Below, in pieces: positions 25,380 to 35,084 of a DNA stretch of 64,000 bases. Both the position numbers and the translations under genes were made by a program. Source of the DNA: Prado023 sp963747335 (GTDB lineage: Bacteria; Actinomycetota; Actinomycetes; S36-B12; CAIYMF01); NCBI GenBank assembly GCA_963747335.1, contig CAVVEV010000005.1, positions 124,001-188,000 on the forward strand. The letters run 5' to 3'. Below the pieces are notes generated by a model. It made no database searches. It worked only from the letters and a program-made list of their open reading frames with translations, and had not been told where the DNA came from. How positions within the stretch are numbered: position 1 is the stretch's first letter; every line of letters begins with the position of its first letter.

Positions 25380-25646
25380 TCAGGCGCTCGGGCCCTTCTC
25401 GCGCACGCTGCGCACCGCTTCCATGGCGGAGTCGAGGTTGGACAGCCACTCCCCCTGCTGTTGTTCTACCAGGCGCACGCACCAGGCAAGGGCATCGGAT
25501 CGCGAGCGGGCGACGCCAGACTCGACCAACGTGTCGAGGACCATCCGCTGCGGCTGCGGCAAACGGGTCGGGGGAGGTGCGCGCAGATCCGGGCGTGCTG
25601 CTTCTCCTAGACGCTCGTCCGTCACTGCCGGTGTAGCCAACGTCAT
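25380..25646 (-). CDS. Small protein with ribbon-helix-helix-like core, unknown
   Basis: 88 residues. The N-terminal half is Pro/Arg-rich. The second half, MVLDTLVESGVARSRSDALA and then WCVRLVEQQQGEWLSNLDSA, looks like a conserved helical domain with the SGVARSRSDAL turn of CopG-like proteins. The true start may be further in. It lies just outside the island and diverges from the next gene. Function unknown. Confidence 0.5.
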   Translation of the reverse strand: MTLATPAVTDERLGEAARPDLRAPPPTRLPQPQRMVLDTLVESGVARSRSDALAWCVRLVEQQQGEWLSNLDSAMEAVRSVREKGPSA

Positions 25647-25754
25647 CGTCCTGCCGGCCCACGCTGGCGCGACCGGCGCCGATCTCCGCAGGGCTTTCCA
25701 CAGATCGCCACCGACCCCTTGTCAGCCTCCAGATGACCGGGGAGGCTGCCTGCC

Positions 25755-26183
25755 ATGAACTTCGAGAATCTCCCGGCCGACTGGCCGACCATCCCACTGA
25801 CCGACCCCGACCACATCGCCGACGTGCTCGACATATTCGTCAGCCGGAGCGATCGCGTGGTCGGATCCCTTCTGATCCTGATCTGCGACGAGCAGCGGCG
25901 CCCGGTACAGCCGATGGTCATCAACGACATCGAAGGGGGGCGACCCGGGGGTGATCATGTGCCCCTCGAACAGATTGCACAGCACATCGCCGATCTCAAG
26001 CCTGATGCCACCGTCATGTGCGCGATCGCGCGAACGGGTCGCGCACGCGTGACGAAGACCGACCGGCGATGGGCCCACACGCTCGAGCGCGCATTCGCCG
26101 GGCACCTGGAACTGCTCGGCGTGCACGTGATCACCCTCGACGGGGTCACGCCTGTCACCGCGGAAGTGGACAATGCCGCGTAG
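25755..26183 (+). CDS. Conserved hypothetical actinobacterial protein
   Basis: 142 residues with alternating alpha/beta pattern: RVVGSLLILICDEQRRPVQP, EQIAQHIADLKPDATVMCAI and WAHTLERAFAGHLELLGVHV. The pattern resembles small JAB/RadC-like cytoplasmic domains seen in actinobacteria, without a clear metal motif. GGGGAGG lies upstream of the ATG. It converges on the LuxR gene. No function is assigned. Confidence 0.65.
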   Translation: MNFENLPADWPTIPLTDPDHIADVLDIFVSRSDRVVGSLLILICDEQRRPVQPMVINDIEGGRPGGDHVPLEQIAQHIADLKPDATVMCAIARTGRARVTKTDRRWAHTLERAFAGHLELLGVHVITLDGVTPVTAEVDNAA

Positions 26184-26230
26184 AAGCCGCGCGATCATGC
26201 TCGCCCAGCGGCACGCGAGCCCGACGGAGC

Positions 26231-29200
26231 TCAGTCAGCGTGATGGGCGTGAGCCCAGGCCGCCGCCTCAGTGCGTGAGGACACGCCCAGCTTGGCCAGG
26301 ATGTTCGACACGTGTACCGAGACCGTCTTCACCGAGATGAACAGCTCTTCGGCGATGGCACGGTTGCTGCGCCCCGCAGCGACGAGACCCAGAACCTCAC
26401 GCTCGCGAGGGGTCAGGACCTCCACCACCGAACCCTGTGCAATGGCCCGCTCTGATCGGTCCGGGCGCGGAAGTGGCAGATGGGCGGCCCCGGCAAGACC
26501 GGCAGCACGATGCGCCAGCGACTCGGCACCCAGCTCGCCGATCATCGTCCAGGCGGCGATGATGTCGGCTCGCGCATCGTCCGGACGTCCGCCGCCCAGG
26601 GACTCCTCGGCGGCACGCAGGCGGGCATCGGCCTCCTCCATGAGCAGGCCCTCCGCTGCGGCCAGCGCGTCCCTTGCGGCCCACCAATCCGGCGGATCGT
26701 CAGAGGCACCGCTCGACACGGGGGTCTCGCCCGACGCAGGGGCCTCGCCCGACGCGGGGGCCTCGCCCGACGCGGGGTCGCCGCCCGACGCAGAGGCCCC
26801 GCCCGACGCTACTTCGCGGCTACGACGCTCCAGCGCGGCTGCCTGCGCCGTCGTCACCAGCTGCCAGGCGCTGTGAGGGCTGATCCGGCGCAGGTGCGCC
26901 ACCATCGGGGCAAGCTCGAGGGGCGCCGGCGCCGCAGCATCGAGCAGCAGCCGACCCCAGGCCCAGACGAACGCCCACCCTGACGCGGGCGGCGGTGTGG
27001 ACCCGGCGGCCACCGCGGCCTGATGCATGATCGTCAACGCCCCCTGCAGATCCCCCTCGGCTGCGGCGATCTCGGCCCTGGCAACGGCCAGCGGCAGCAT
27101 GTACTGGGGCTGCCGGGTCGCCCGGGAGAGCTGCTCGGATGCTCGATCCACGCTGTCGGCAGCCCCGCCGACGTCTCCCCGACGCACCTGCACGATCGCC
27201 CGGAGGGAATTGAGGTGCCCGCGCGTGGTCGATGGTGGCTCGAGCCGCAGGGCCTCATCGATCGCGGCCAGCGCCAGGTCCCACTGGCCGGCAAGCACCG
27301 CGGCCTCAGCCTCGTTGCCCGCCATGAACGCCCCCTGCGTTCGGGACAGGCCGCGCTCGGCACTGGCTGCCCGGCCCTCTCGGGACAACTCGATGGCCTC
27401 GGCGAAGCGGCCGGCACCGATGAGGACGTCGGAGTAGTTGCCGTAGTAGCGGAAGAGCTCGGGTCCCGCGCCCTGCGCCCGGGCGATGTCCCGGGCCAGG
27501 TCCAGGTGCGCCTGGCCCTCCTCTGGTCGACCGACCTGGAACAGGATGCAGCCCAGCGTGTTGTGCGCATGGCTGCGCTGCTTGTCGTCACCGGACTCCT
27601 CGGCTGCCGCAGCTGCCCTCTGGGCCAGGTCGAGCGCGGGATCGAGGTCGGCCTCGACCATCGTGAGCGCAGCCCTGGCCGCGAGCGCTGCAGCCAGGTC
27701 CGCCGACCCGGGGGCCGCCAGCTCGGCGGCCCGGTTCAGATCGCCGAAGGGATCCAGTTGCGCACCCTCACACTGGATCGCGCGCTTCACGAGGAGGTGG
27801 GACACCCGTTGCGGGTCCGCGTCAGGCCCCAGGTCCGCGAGGGCGGCATCGATCAGGGCGATGGCGCGATCGGGCAGGCCCACGTTCGCTGCCGCGCGAC
27901 TGGTCCGGCTCAGCATCTCGGCACGGTCGAGGCCTGCGCGCTCGACCGGGGCCGACACCTGGTCCCAGAGGTCCACGGCGCGCTCGAGATGGGCCAGCTG
28001 CTCCCGCCAGGCGTAGATCGACCGTGAGTGGTCAGCGGCCCGCAGCGACCACTCGAACGACTTGTCGGCCTCGTGCGCGGAGCTCCAGTGGTGGGCGATC
28101 TCGCCGGCCTGATCAGAGCGTCCGAGCTTCTCGAGGGCATCGGCGTACCGCGCATGCAGGCGGGCGTGCTCGCCGGGGAGGAGGTCGGCATGGACCGCCT
28201 CCCGCATGAGCGCGTGCCGGAAGGCATAGGCCTCGCGCGCTCGGTCCACGACCAGCACCTGGCCGCCCACGGCTTCCCGCAACGCCGACTCGAGGGTCTG
28301 CTCGTCGCTGTCGACCACCGCGAGCAGGACGGGGTGATCCACCAGCGTGCCGGCGGCCGAGGCGATCCGCATGATCTCGCGGGTCTGTGCGGAGAGCCCA
28401 TCCAGACGGGCGAGCATCAGGTCCTTGAGAGTCTCGGGGATCACCGTGTGGTCGCGGTCGCAGCAGTCCGTGAGCTCCTCGACGAAGAATGGGATGCCCT
28501 GGCTGCGCTCCCGGATCCGCGCGACAGTCCGTGGGGCAGCTCGCCGGCGATCTCGCGGATCAGGTGCTCCACGTCGGCATCACTGAGGCGCTCCAACCCA
28601 ATCCGGTGCGACGTGGGCAGACGGTCGACCTCCCCAAGCCAGGGCAGCAAGGGGTGGCTGCGATGCATCTCGTCCTTGCGGTAGGTCAGCACGAACAGGA
28701 TCCGGGAGTCGTTGACCGTGCGCAGCAGGAAGCGCAGGAGGTCACGGGAGGACGAGTCCGACCAGTGCAGGTCCTCGACCACGAGGACCAGCGACTCGAG
28801 GGCGCTGAGGTTCTCGATCAGGGTCGCCACTGCCTCGAACAGCCGGCCACGTCCCAGCGGGTCAGCCGGCGCGGCGGGGCCCAACTCGGGGACGAGCCCG
28901 GCGAGGTCGGCCCTCCCAGGACCCGCCAACGCGGCAACCTGCTCCACCCCGAGGTTGGCGACCAACGACCGGAGCATCGTCGAGAACGGCGCGAACGGAG
29001 GGCCGTCCGGGCCGAGTTCGAGGCAATGCCCTACCAGGATCTGCGTCCCGGCGGGGACCGTCGCCCCGAACTCGGCGATGAGCCGTGACTTGCCGATGCC
29101 GGCCTCGCCCCCGATCACGGCGATCTGGGGTTCACCGTCGTCCGCGAGGGCGAACCACTGACGCAGCTCGAGCACCTCGAGGGAGCGACCCACAAGCGGG

Positions 29201-29262
29201 ACCCGCATCGGGTCGGCCAGTGCACCTCGCGCCATGTCGACCATGGTGCCAGTGCCGGGCAT
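26231..29262 (-). pseudogene. Large LuxR-family ATPase regulator (LAL type), one frameshift
   Basis: About 1010 residues in two frames. The first part starts at ATG 29262 and has Walker A IGGEAGIGKSRLIAEFG near 47 and Walker B LVLVVEDLHWSDSSSRDLL. Near 28521-28530 the frame must change from ELPHGL to IRERSQGIPFFVEELTDCC, after which PETLKDLMLARLDGLSAQTR continues. A long TPR-like helical region follows, then an ASGEAP repeat, then a C-terminal LuxR helix-turn-helix (LTPREREVLGLVAAGRSNRA, VKTVSVHVSNILAKLG). Such proteins switch on pathways in response to ligands bound by the ATPase/TPR part. The start overlaps the stop of a small upstream gene. Without the indel it would be intact. Confidence 0.82.
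26721..26810 (-). repeat. Five tandem 18-nt units inside the LuxR gene
   Basis: Units of the type GGGGCCTCGCCCGACGCG run without gap from 26721 to 26810, with the second and third identical. On the coding strand they give ASGEAP-like hexapeptides, a flexible linker before the C-terminal helices. The copy number is likely to vary between strains. Confidence 0.85.
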
Positions 29263-29492
29263 CACGCATCCAGCAGCAGGGCGGCCTCGGTGAGGTCGAC
29301 CTCGCGGGGGCGGGGCAGCTCGAGAGCGCGCGCGTCCACGGCATCAGGTGACCGACGGCCGGCCCGTGGACCCCACGTGGTGATGCGCGCGGGAACGGCG
29401 GGGAGCCCGATGGGCGCTGCCCTGCGGACGGTTCCCTCGAGCCTCTCGTCGACAGCGGCGCGGATCAGGTCGATGTGTGCGGCGGCGTACAT
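29262..29492 (-). CDS. Small protein upstream of the LuxR regulator, unknown
   Basis: 76 residues starting MYAAAHIDLIRAAVDERLEG after GGAGG. It continues with a basic middle and ends LPRPREVDLTEAALLLDA. The stop overlaps the ATG of the LuxR gene (TGATG), so the two are probably translated together. The sequence is not recognised. It could be a partner or modulator of the regulator. The 277-bp gap upstream (29493-29769) holds only the direct repeat noted below. Confidence 0.6.
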   Translation of the reverse strand: MYAAAHIDLIRAAVDERLEGTVRRAAPIGLPAVPARITTWGPRAGRRSPDAVDARALELPRPREVDLTEAALLLDA

Positions 29493-29696
29493 GGTGTCCT
29501 CCTCGCCTGCCCTGCTGGGCTGGGCCTCTCTGGCCCGATCACCACGATCCGCGCTGAGGTGGGTCGGCCACATCGGAGGAACTCCGTATCTTGCCGACCC
29601 GCGGTGCCTTAGGCAGCGAAGGCGAATCCCTACGTCCCGCACGCAGCGCGTCCGCCTCGCGGCCCACACTGGGTGCCCGATCCCGGCCGGACCCAC

Positions 29697-29744
29697 ACGC
29701 GGTGCCAGGCCCCGGCACACCTGTACGCGGTGCCAGGTCCCGGC
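29697..29744. repeat. Direct repeat of 20 bp
   Basis: ACGCGGTGCCAGGCCCCGGC at 29697-29716 recurs with one change at 29725-29744, 28 bp on. A looser copy precedes it near 29666. It lies between the DUF1905 gene and the small gene before LuxR. It may be a binding site set. Confidence 0.5.
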
Positions 29745-29769
29745 GGGGCCTGCGCGCCGCCCGGGGACC

Positions 29770-30075
29770 TCACAGGACCCTCAGCGCCACCTCCACCGAG
29801 TCACCGGCCTCGACCGCGTTCGCCTCCCGGACCGCCCGCCTGATCGGCAGGACGAAGCACCCGGAGGCCGAGTCGGGGAACACGGACGTGCGCCACGTGG
29901 TCCGCCCGACACGCACCTCGACCTTCACCGAGCCGAAGCCCGCTCGTGGTCCGGACGCGTCGGCCTCGTCCTCCACGGCAGCGGTCACCTCAGGCGGCAC
30001 CGTCACGAACGTCCAGGTGTCCTGCTTACGGGCGTCCCACAGCCACAGCTCGGCGGTGAACCGGTGCTCAGTCAC
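29770..30075 (-). CDS. DUF1905 domain protein
   Basis: 101 residues forming a small beta-barrel domain of the DUF1905 family. It opens HRFTAELWLWDARKQDTWTF and VTVPPEVTAAVEDEA, continues GFGSVKVEVRVGRTTWRTSV and FPDSASGCFVLPIRRAVREA, and ends DSVEVALRVL. The full expected domain is present. The molecular function of the family is unknown. It lies 25 bp after the TetR-ACT-GNAT gene on the same strand and may be its second cistron. Confidence 0.85.
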   Translation of the reverse strand: MTEHRFTAELWLWDARKQDTWTFVTVPPEVTAAVEDEADASGPRAGFGSVKVEVRVGRTTWRTSVFPDSASGCFVLPIRRAVREANAVEAGDSVEVALRVL

Positions 30076-30100
30076 GATCCGATCCTCCCGCAGACCGGGC

Positions 30101-31765
30101 TCACTGCTGCGCCGAGCCGTCGTCCGCCAGCAGTGCCGTCATGCTGGCGACGCCCTGCTCCACCGTGGTCGCCCACACCAGGCCGGTCCGATCGAGCAGA
30201 CGCTTCATCCCGGCGTTGTCGGCAAGCACGTGGGCCACGACGTGGGTGAACCCCATCCGCGGTGCGACCTGAAGCATCCGCCGCAGGAGCGCAGAGCCGA
30301 CCCCGCCTCCCTGGTGGGCGTCCTCCACGATCAGCGCGATCTCGGCCGTGCTCGCATCCTCCGGGGACTCGGGGAAGACGTTGCCCAGGGCCACGATGTC
30401 GCCATCTCGACTCATGGCCACGAGAGCTGCGCCGCGATGCCCACCGGCCAGGCGTCGCAACTGGATATCACGCCACTCGGTCAGCGAGAAGTAGCGCTGG
30501 TACCGGCTGCGCTCCGAGCACCTGTCGTGCATCGCGGCCACGGCCTGGGCGTCCTCGGGCCGGGCCAGGCGGATCCACACCGTGGTGTCCCGGACCGAGT
30601 CGATCCAGCCGGCCATGTCGTCCTCACCGGAGATCCGGGCGATCGCCGAGGAGAGGCGCAGCAGCGCGGAGGCCCGCGCCTGCTCTGCTCCGGCGAAGGG
30701 CGCCCAGTTGCGCTGCAGGAGCACGTGGCGATCCGCGGTCCACTGAAGCCGCAGGACGTCCGCGCGGTCGTCGACGCCCTCCGTCGCGCCGATCACCTCG
30801 ACGTTGTCCGCCTCAACCACCCCCGCGGCCACGGCGGGCGCAGCCTCGGGGTTCTTGACCAGCAACGTCGCCGCATCCAGCATCCGCGTCGGCAGGTCGC
30901 GACCCGCATCCGGGGAGCCGACTGTGATGTGGGCGGATTTCCCTGCCGACTCGGCTGCGGCAAGGATGATCTCAGCCGAGACGTGCGGCGGGGCGATCAG
31001 GGCGAGGTCGATCGTCCTGGTGTCCGGGCCGTTGCCAACGACCCCGAGCGACACCGTGTAGACGTGCAGCGCCCCCATCGCCCGGATGATCCGGGCCATC
31101 GCTCCTGGCCGGTCGGGGATGTCGACGCGCACGCGCCAGCGCTGGCTCACCTCGTACTCGGGCTGCAGGAGCATCTCCGACGGAGCCACCGCCGCGCCGA
31201 TCCGAGCGACCATCGCATCCCACTGCAGCGGCGTCGGGCGGTGCGTGGCCACCGGGTCCAGCATGGCCAGCCCGATCGACAGCGCCATCGACAGGTGCAC
31301 GACCGCGTTGTCGGAGAGCTCCGGGTCCAGGCCACCGGCCGCCCGTGAGCTCTCCGAGATGGCCTTCACGTTCGCGCTGCGCTGGGCGATCCGCCCAGTC
31401 CCGATCTCACGCATCTCTGCGTCGTCGCGGGACCGGGCCAGGACCTCGAGCTCCAGGGAGTCCCAGCTCGCCTCCGGAGCCTCCTGTAGGCGGTGCGCAG
31501 CCTCGATCAGCGCCGACAGGGGTGGAGTCCGGTCGGGGGCTCCGGCCGCCTGCCCGACGAGGTCCGCCACAACCGACTCATGGCGCTCGGCAAGCACCGC
31601 AACCAGGAGGTCGTGGCGATCGCCGAACAGCCGTCCGACAGCACGCGCGTTGACGCCGGCACGTCGGGCGACCATGTCCACCGTCGTCGCGCCGAACCCC
31701 TGGCCGGCGAACAGCTCCCCAGCAGCCTCGACGATCCGGGCCCGCTTCGACTCGTCCGTGGCCAT
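30101..31765 (-). CDS. Three-domain fusion: TetR-type regulator, ACT domain, GNAT acetyltransferase
   Basis: 554 residues. The N-terminus is a TetR DNA-binding domain (ARIVEAAGELFAGQGFGATT, then VDMVARRAGVNARAVGRLFG) with a helical ligand region to about 200. An ACT-like domain follows (RWRVRVDIPDRPGAMARIIR near 208-227, then LHVYTVSLGVVGNG). The C-terminal part from about 395 is a GNAT acetyltransferase (VWIRLARPEDAQAVAAMHDR; acetyl-CoA loop QGGGVGSALLRRML near 487-500). ACT-GNAT enzymes of actinobacteria acetylate proteins under amino-acid control. Addition of a TetR head is unusual and suggests a regulator that also modifies proteins. The frame is unbroken. The ATG at 31765 begins the TetR domain. 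Confidence 0.85.
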   Translation of the reverse strand: MATDESKRARIVEAAGELFAGQGFGATTVDMVARRAGVNARAVGRLFGDRHDLLVAVLAERHESVVADLVGQAAGAPDRTPPLSALIEAAHRLQEAPEASWDSLELEVLARSRDDAEMREIGTGRIAQRSANVKAISESSRAAGGLDPELSDNAVVHLSMALSIGLAMLDPVATHRPTPLQWDAMVARIGAAVAPSEMLLQPEYEVSQRWRVRVDIPDRPGAMARIIRAMGALHVYTVSLGVVGNGPDTRTIDLALIAPPHVSAEIILAAAESAGKSAHITVGSPDAGRDLPTRMLDAATLLVKNPEAAPAVAAGVVEADNVEVIGATEGVDDRADVLRLQWTADRHVLLQRNWAPFAGAEQARASALLRLSSAIARISGEDDMAGWIDSVRDTTVWIRLARPEDAQAVAAMHDRCSERSRYQRYFSLTEWRDIQLRRLAGGHRGAALVAMSRDGDIVALGNVFPESPEDASTAEIALIVEDAHQGGGVGSALLRRMLQVAPRMGFTHVVAHVLADNAGMKRLLDRTGLVWATTVEQGVASMTALLADDGSAQQ

Positions 31766-31844
31766 GGGATCAATCTAGGTGCTCGCGCAGGCGTGGCGGC
31801 CGGTGTCGACGGCCACGACTGCGCCGAGCGGCTGGTGTGCGCCC

Positions 31845-33878
31845 CTATCCTGCCGCGCTGGTGGGTGCGGCCACCGGGAGCGTCGCGTCAGCATCGCCCC
31901 ATTTGGCCAGCTGGGCCTTCACGGCGGCCTCGGCGTCGGCGTACTGCTGGTCGATGACCCGCATCTCAGCCCACTTCAGCTCACGGGCGGCGAGGACCGT
32001 GTTGAGCTCGGTGATGGTGTCGTCGTCGGCGGGCAGGTCGTAGGCCAGGGATGTGAACCTCGCGAGGCTGGCGCGGTAGTCATGCCCGTTGGCCACGAAC
32101 TGCCCGGGGATCACGTTCATGGCGTTCTTCACGTCGATGAACGTGATCAGGAATGTGATGTAGGGCCGCCACGCGGTCTCCTTGGGCACCCCCGGCTCCC
32201 GGGTCTCAGCCGGGCCCATCCAGTCCGGGGCCTGGACCGCCAGCGGGAACCAGAACTTCGGCATCGAGTCGTTGTGGTGGGTCAGGAAGAAGTACCGGGC
32301 CCGGGCGCGCACCTCAGCGGGCAGGGCCAGGAACTCGGCGTGGTTGTCGACCTCGACGATCTCCCCCTCGGGATCCATCGCCTGCGGGTCCGAGAGCCAC
32401 TTCTGCCGGAACTTCGTGGCCGCCGGGGTGCCCAGGAACAACCCCCGGTCGATGCCGACCCGGTGCAATCCCTCGGTGCCCTCCTCAGCGAACACATCCT
32501 CCGAGGTCTGCGCCCCGAGGCTCTCACCGAAGATGTGCAACCGGGGGCGCTTCTCCTCCGGGATCGCCGCCAACCGCCACTTCAACGCGTGCAGGAAGGC
32601 GTTGTTCTGGTCGATGCCGATCCCGACCCGGAACAACGACAACGGTGACGGGCGCAACGAGTACTGCATCGCCACCAACGCCACATCCCCGCGGGTCAGG
32701 AACTCCAGCGACTCCGCGGTCACATAGTTCAGGTACCCGGTGCCGGTCGGGGACATGAACACGATGTGCGCCCGCTCGAACGCCCCCAGGGTCTCCAGCT
32801 CCCGCATCGCCAGATCCGCGCGCTCGCTGGTCGTGGCCTTCGTCTCCAGGCCGACGAACACCCGGATCGGGGGCTTGGCCGGCCCGCCCATCACCGCCTC
32901 GATCTCCTCCACCGTCAGGGCCATGTTCACGAACCGGCGGCCCTCGCGGCCAATGGTCTCCAGCGGCACCGCGCTGCGCGGACCCGCAGAGACGAACTCC
33001 GACGTCGGTGCGTTGGAATAGGCAGCCTCGACCGCGTCCCCGGTGGTCTCCGCCGAGGCGAACACACGCTGCAACCCCTTGAACCCGGCGAACCCCAGCA
33101 ACCCCAAGGCCGTGGCATGCCCGACCGGGCGACCGATCAGCTCCAGGCGCGGGTTCATCGAGGTCAGCGCCGAACCGACCCCGCCGGCGAACAGCTTCTC
33201 GCCCTTGGCCGCCACGAACAGGGCCACCGAGACCCCAGCCCCGATGCCCACAGCCTTGCCGACCGCCACACCCTGCGAGTCGTCCAACGCCTCACCCTCG
33301 GCGTCGTGAGTCACACCCTCCTCGACCATCCTCGAGCGCAACCGGTGGTACTGCCACGCCGCCAGACCCGCACCCAACGGCAACGCGATCGGCGCGTTCC
33401 GCGTCCACGACCGCTGGTCCCCACCCACCCCCTCGAACAACATGTCACCGGCCACGATGACCGCCCCGGCCATCCCACCCACAGCAAGGCGCCAACTGAA
33501 CGTGCGCCCCCACGCCCGGGCGATCGGCTCATCCTTGCGCTGCGCCAGGAACCGCTGCGCCGCGACCCCGATCCCCATCGCCGCCACATCACCGGCCAGG
33601 ATCACCCCACGCTGGGTCATCCGCCGCTCCGCGGAATCCGGACCCGTCCCGGCAACCCGCAACGCCACCGCCTCGATCAACGACTGCGACGTCGCCGTCA
33701 ACCCGTAGTTCAACGCCGACGAGACCCCCGTGATGATCGCCTGATCCGACGTCGTACGCGGCATCAACCCACGACTGAACGACCGACCCACCACCGTCGA
33801 CCCCGCCAGGATCCCCGCCCGCTCCGGCACACCCAACCCCGCCCGCGCCTCGAAGAACTTCCCCACCACACCAGCCAT
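31845..33878 (-). CDS. Abhydrolase_9 family membrane protein (long form)
   Basis: 677 residues. The N-terminal half has several Gly/Ala-rich hydrophobic segments. The C-terminal half is an alpha/beta-hydrolase of the Abhydrolase_9 type, with IRVFVGLETKATTSERADLA, HIVFMSPTGTGYLNYVTAES and the nucleophile elbow HIFGESLGAQTSEDVF near 450; later FFLTHHNDSMPKFW probably carries the catalytic His. These actinobacterial proteins are presumed membrane-bound esterases of unknown substrate. ATG 33878 follows GAAGGAAG; an upstream GTG at 33917 is less likely. A paralogue lies divergently at 35085. Confidence 0.82.
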   Translation of the reverse strand: MAGVVGKFFEARAGLGVPERAGILAGSTVVGRSFSRGLMPRTTSDQAIITGVSSALNYGLTATSQSLIEAVALRVAGTGPDSAERRMTQRGVILAGDVAAMGIGVAAQRFLAQRKDEPIARAWGRTFSWRLAVGGMAGAVIVAGDMLFEGVGGDQRSWTRNAPIALPLGAGLAAWQYHRLRSRMVEEGVTHDAEGEALDDSQGVAVGKAVGIGAGVSVALFVAAKGEKLFAGGVGSALTSMNPRLELIGRPVGHATALGLLGFAGFKGLQRVFASAETTGDAVEAAYSNAPTSEFVSAGPRSAVPLETIGREGRRFVNMALTVEEIEAVMGGPAKPPIRVFVGLETKATTSERADLAMRELETLGAFERAHIVFMSPTGTGYLNYVTAESLEFLTRGDVALVAMQYSLRPSPLSLFRVGIGIDQNNAFLHALKWRLAAIPEEKRPRLHIFGESLGAQTSEDVFAEEGTEGLHRVGIDRGLFLGTPAATKFRQKWLSDPQAMDPEGEIVEVDNHAEFLALPAEVRARARYFFLTHHNDSMPKFWFPLAVQAPDWMGPAETREPGVPKETAWRPYITFLITFIDVKNAMNVIPGQFVANGHDYRASLARFTSLAYDLPADDDTITELNTVLAARELKWAEMRVIDQQYADAEAAVKAQLAKWGDADATLPVAAPTSAAG

Positions 33879-34025
33879 GAACTCTTCCTTCGTCCTCGGG
33901 TGATCCCGGCATGCCAACGGATGCCGGCGCCCTGAGCGCCAGCACCTTCGACGCCAGTTCGAACGATCGCGGGTCGTGCCACGGGTGGCGCCCCTGGCAG
34001 GAGCGCCACCCGTCAGTGCTGGGAC

Positions 34026-34328
34026 CTAGATCCCGAGCGCCTTGGCCTTGGCCGAGGCGAACTCCTCGTCGCTGAGGATCCCCTGCGCGTGCAGTGCGGC
34101 CAGCTGGTTGATCTTGGCCACGGTCGGGTCCTCCTCCACCACGGGGGCGGGGGGCGGCGGGGCGTACTGCTGCTGGGGCGGCGGGGCGTACTGCTGCTGC
34201 TGGTAGGCGGCTGCCTGCGCGGCCTGCTGGTCCTGCCGCGCGTACTTCTGCTGCTGCTTGTGGGACACGGCGTTGGCCGTACCCACGACGGCTGCGGTGC
34301 GGGCAACCCCGCGGATGAGTCCTGGCAT
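34026..34328 (-). CDS. SHOCT-domain protein
   Basis: 100 residues: a short basic hydrophobic start (MPGLIRGVARTAAVVGTANA), a Gln/Pro/Tyr low-complexity middle (QQQQYAPPPQQQYAPPPPAP) and a C-terminal SHOCT domain (INQLAALHAQGILSDEEFAS, then AKAKALGI). SHOCT domains mediate oligomerisation. It lies 14 bp after the DUF6325 gene, a pairing seen in actinobacteria, so they are likely one operon. Confidence 0.85.
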   Translation of the reverse strand: MPGLIRGVARTAAVVGTANAVSHKQQQKYARQDQQAAQAAAYQQQQYAPPPQQQYAPPPPAPVVEEDPTVAKINQLAALHAQGILSDEEFASAKAKALGI

Positions 34329-34342
34329 GTCAAGTACCTCTC

Positions 34343-34809
34343 TCAGCTCTCGATCTCGGTGTCGTCGGCTGCCTCAAGGGCGGCGATGACGTCTGTGCGG
34401 GGATCCGCTCGAATGCGACGACCTGGCCGCCCGCTGCTCGCATGGCCGCGGCGAAGGGCGCTGCCCACGTGTTCTCGTACATGATGATGGCCGCGGCAGC
34501 GCCCGGCTTGAGGATGGCGCCGACCGCGTCGACGTCGTCCTCGACAGGACGCCGAGGCCCAGCCCGAGATCAGCTGCCACTCCTCGCCGACCTGGCTGCA
34601 GGTCCGCCACGACGAGGCTGACGAAGCTGCCGTCCACGTTGGCCTTGACGACCACAGCGTCGATGACGCGCACGACGCCCTTGGCGACGAGGTCCAGCAG
34701 GATCGGCAAGCCCTCGACCCGTGAAGTTGGCCTCGGCGAACTCGATGACGACGAGGTCGACGGGACCAACTGCGATCTGCTCGTCCGCGTCGATCTGACT
34801 TTCAGTCAC
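34343..34809 (-). pseudogene. DUF6325 family protein, several frameshifts
   Basis: It starts at GTG 34809 after AAAGGG, reading TESQIDADEQIAVGPVDLVV and IEFAEANFTG. The frame then shifts near 34725 to GLPILLDLVAKGVVRVIDAV and VVKANVDGSFVSLVVADLQ. Further shifts between about 34605 and 34450 are needed to reach the C-terminal part, which ends AALEAADDTEIES at the stop. The span (467 nt) is not a multiple of three. The order of blocks is that of the DUF6325 family, whose members sit beside SHOCT genes. Either a true pseudogene or locally poor sequence. Confidence 0.65.
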
Positions 34810-35084
34810 AGTGTGACCCTTTCCGTCCGTCCGCCCGGGACCCTCCCGGACGGCATGTCCATCCACGACCGAGACTGTACTCGGAACGCCGGGTCGGGTC
34901 GCGTCGACCTGTAGAGCTGCTCAGGGGCCCCTGCCGCATGGGCCCAATCACGTGAGTCGCCGACGTAACCGTTACAGGGCTACCGATGGGCACCGCATTC
35001 GCGCGCAGCCTCATCCTGCCGGGGAGTCTCCTGCCCAGCCCGTAGCCTTGCCCACGGCTGGGCAGGACTATGAAGGGAACGACG

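Noticed and set aside
23881..25797. 638-codon minus frame over the Fic gene
   Set aside because: Antisense to Fic, whose active-site motif is on the plus strand; composition is typical of a shadow frame.
33955..33972. Second LexA-like site (AGTTCGAACGATCG)
   Set aside because: It is GTTCGAAC, not TCGAAC-N4-GTTCGA, and lacks the right half-site spacing.
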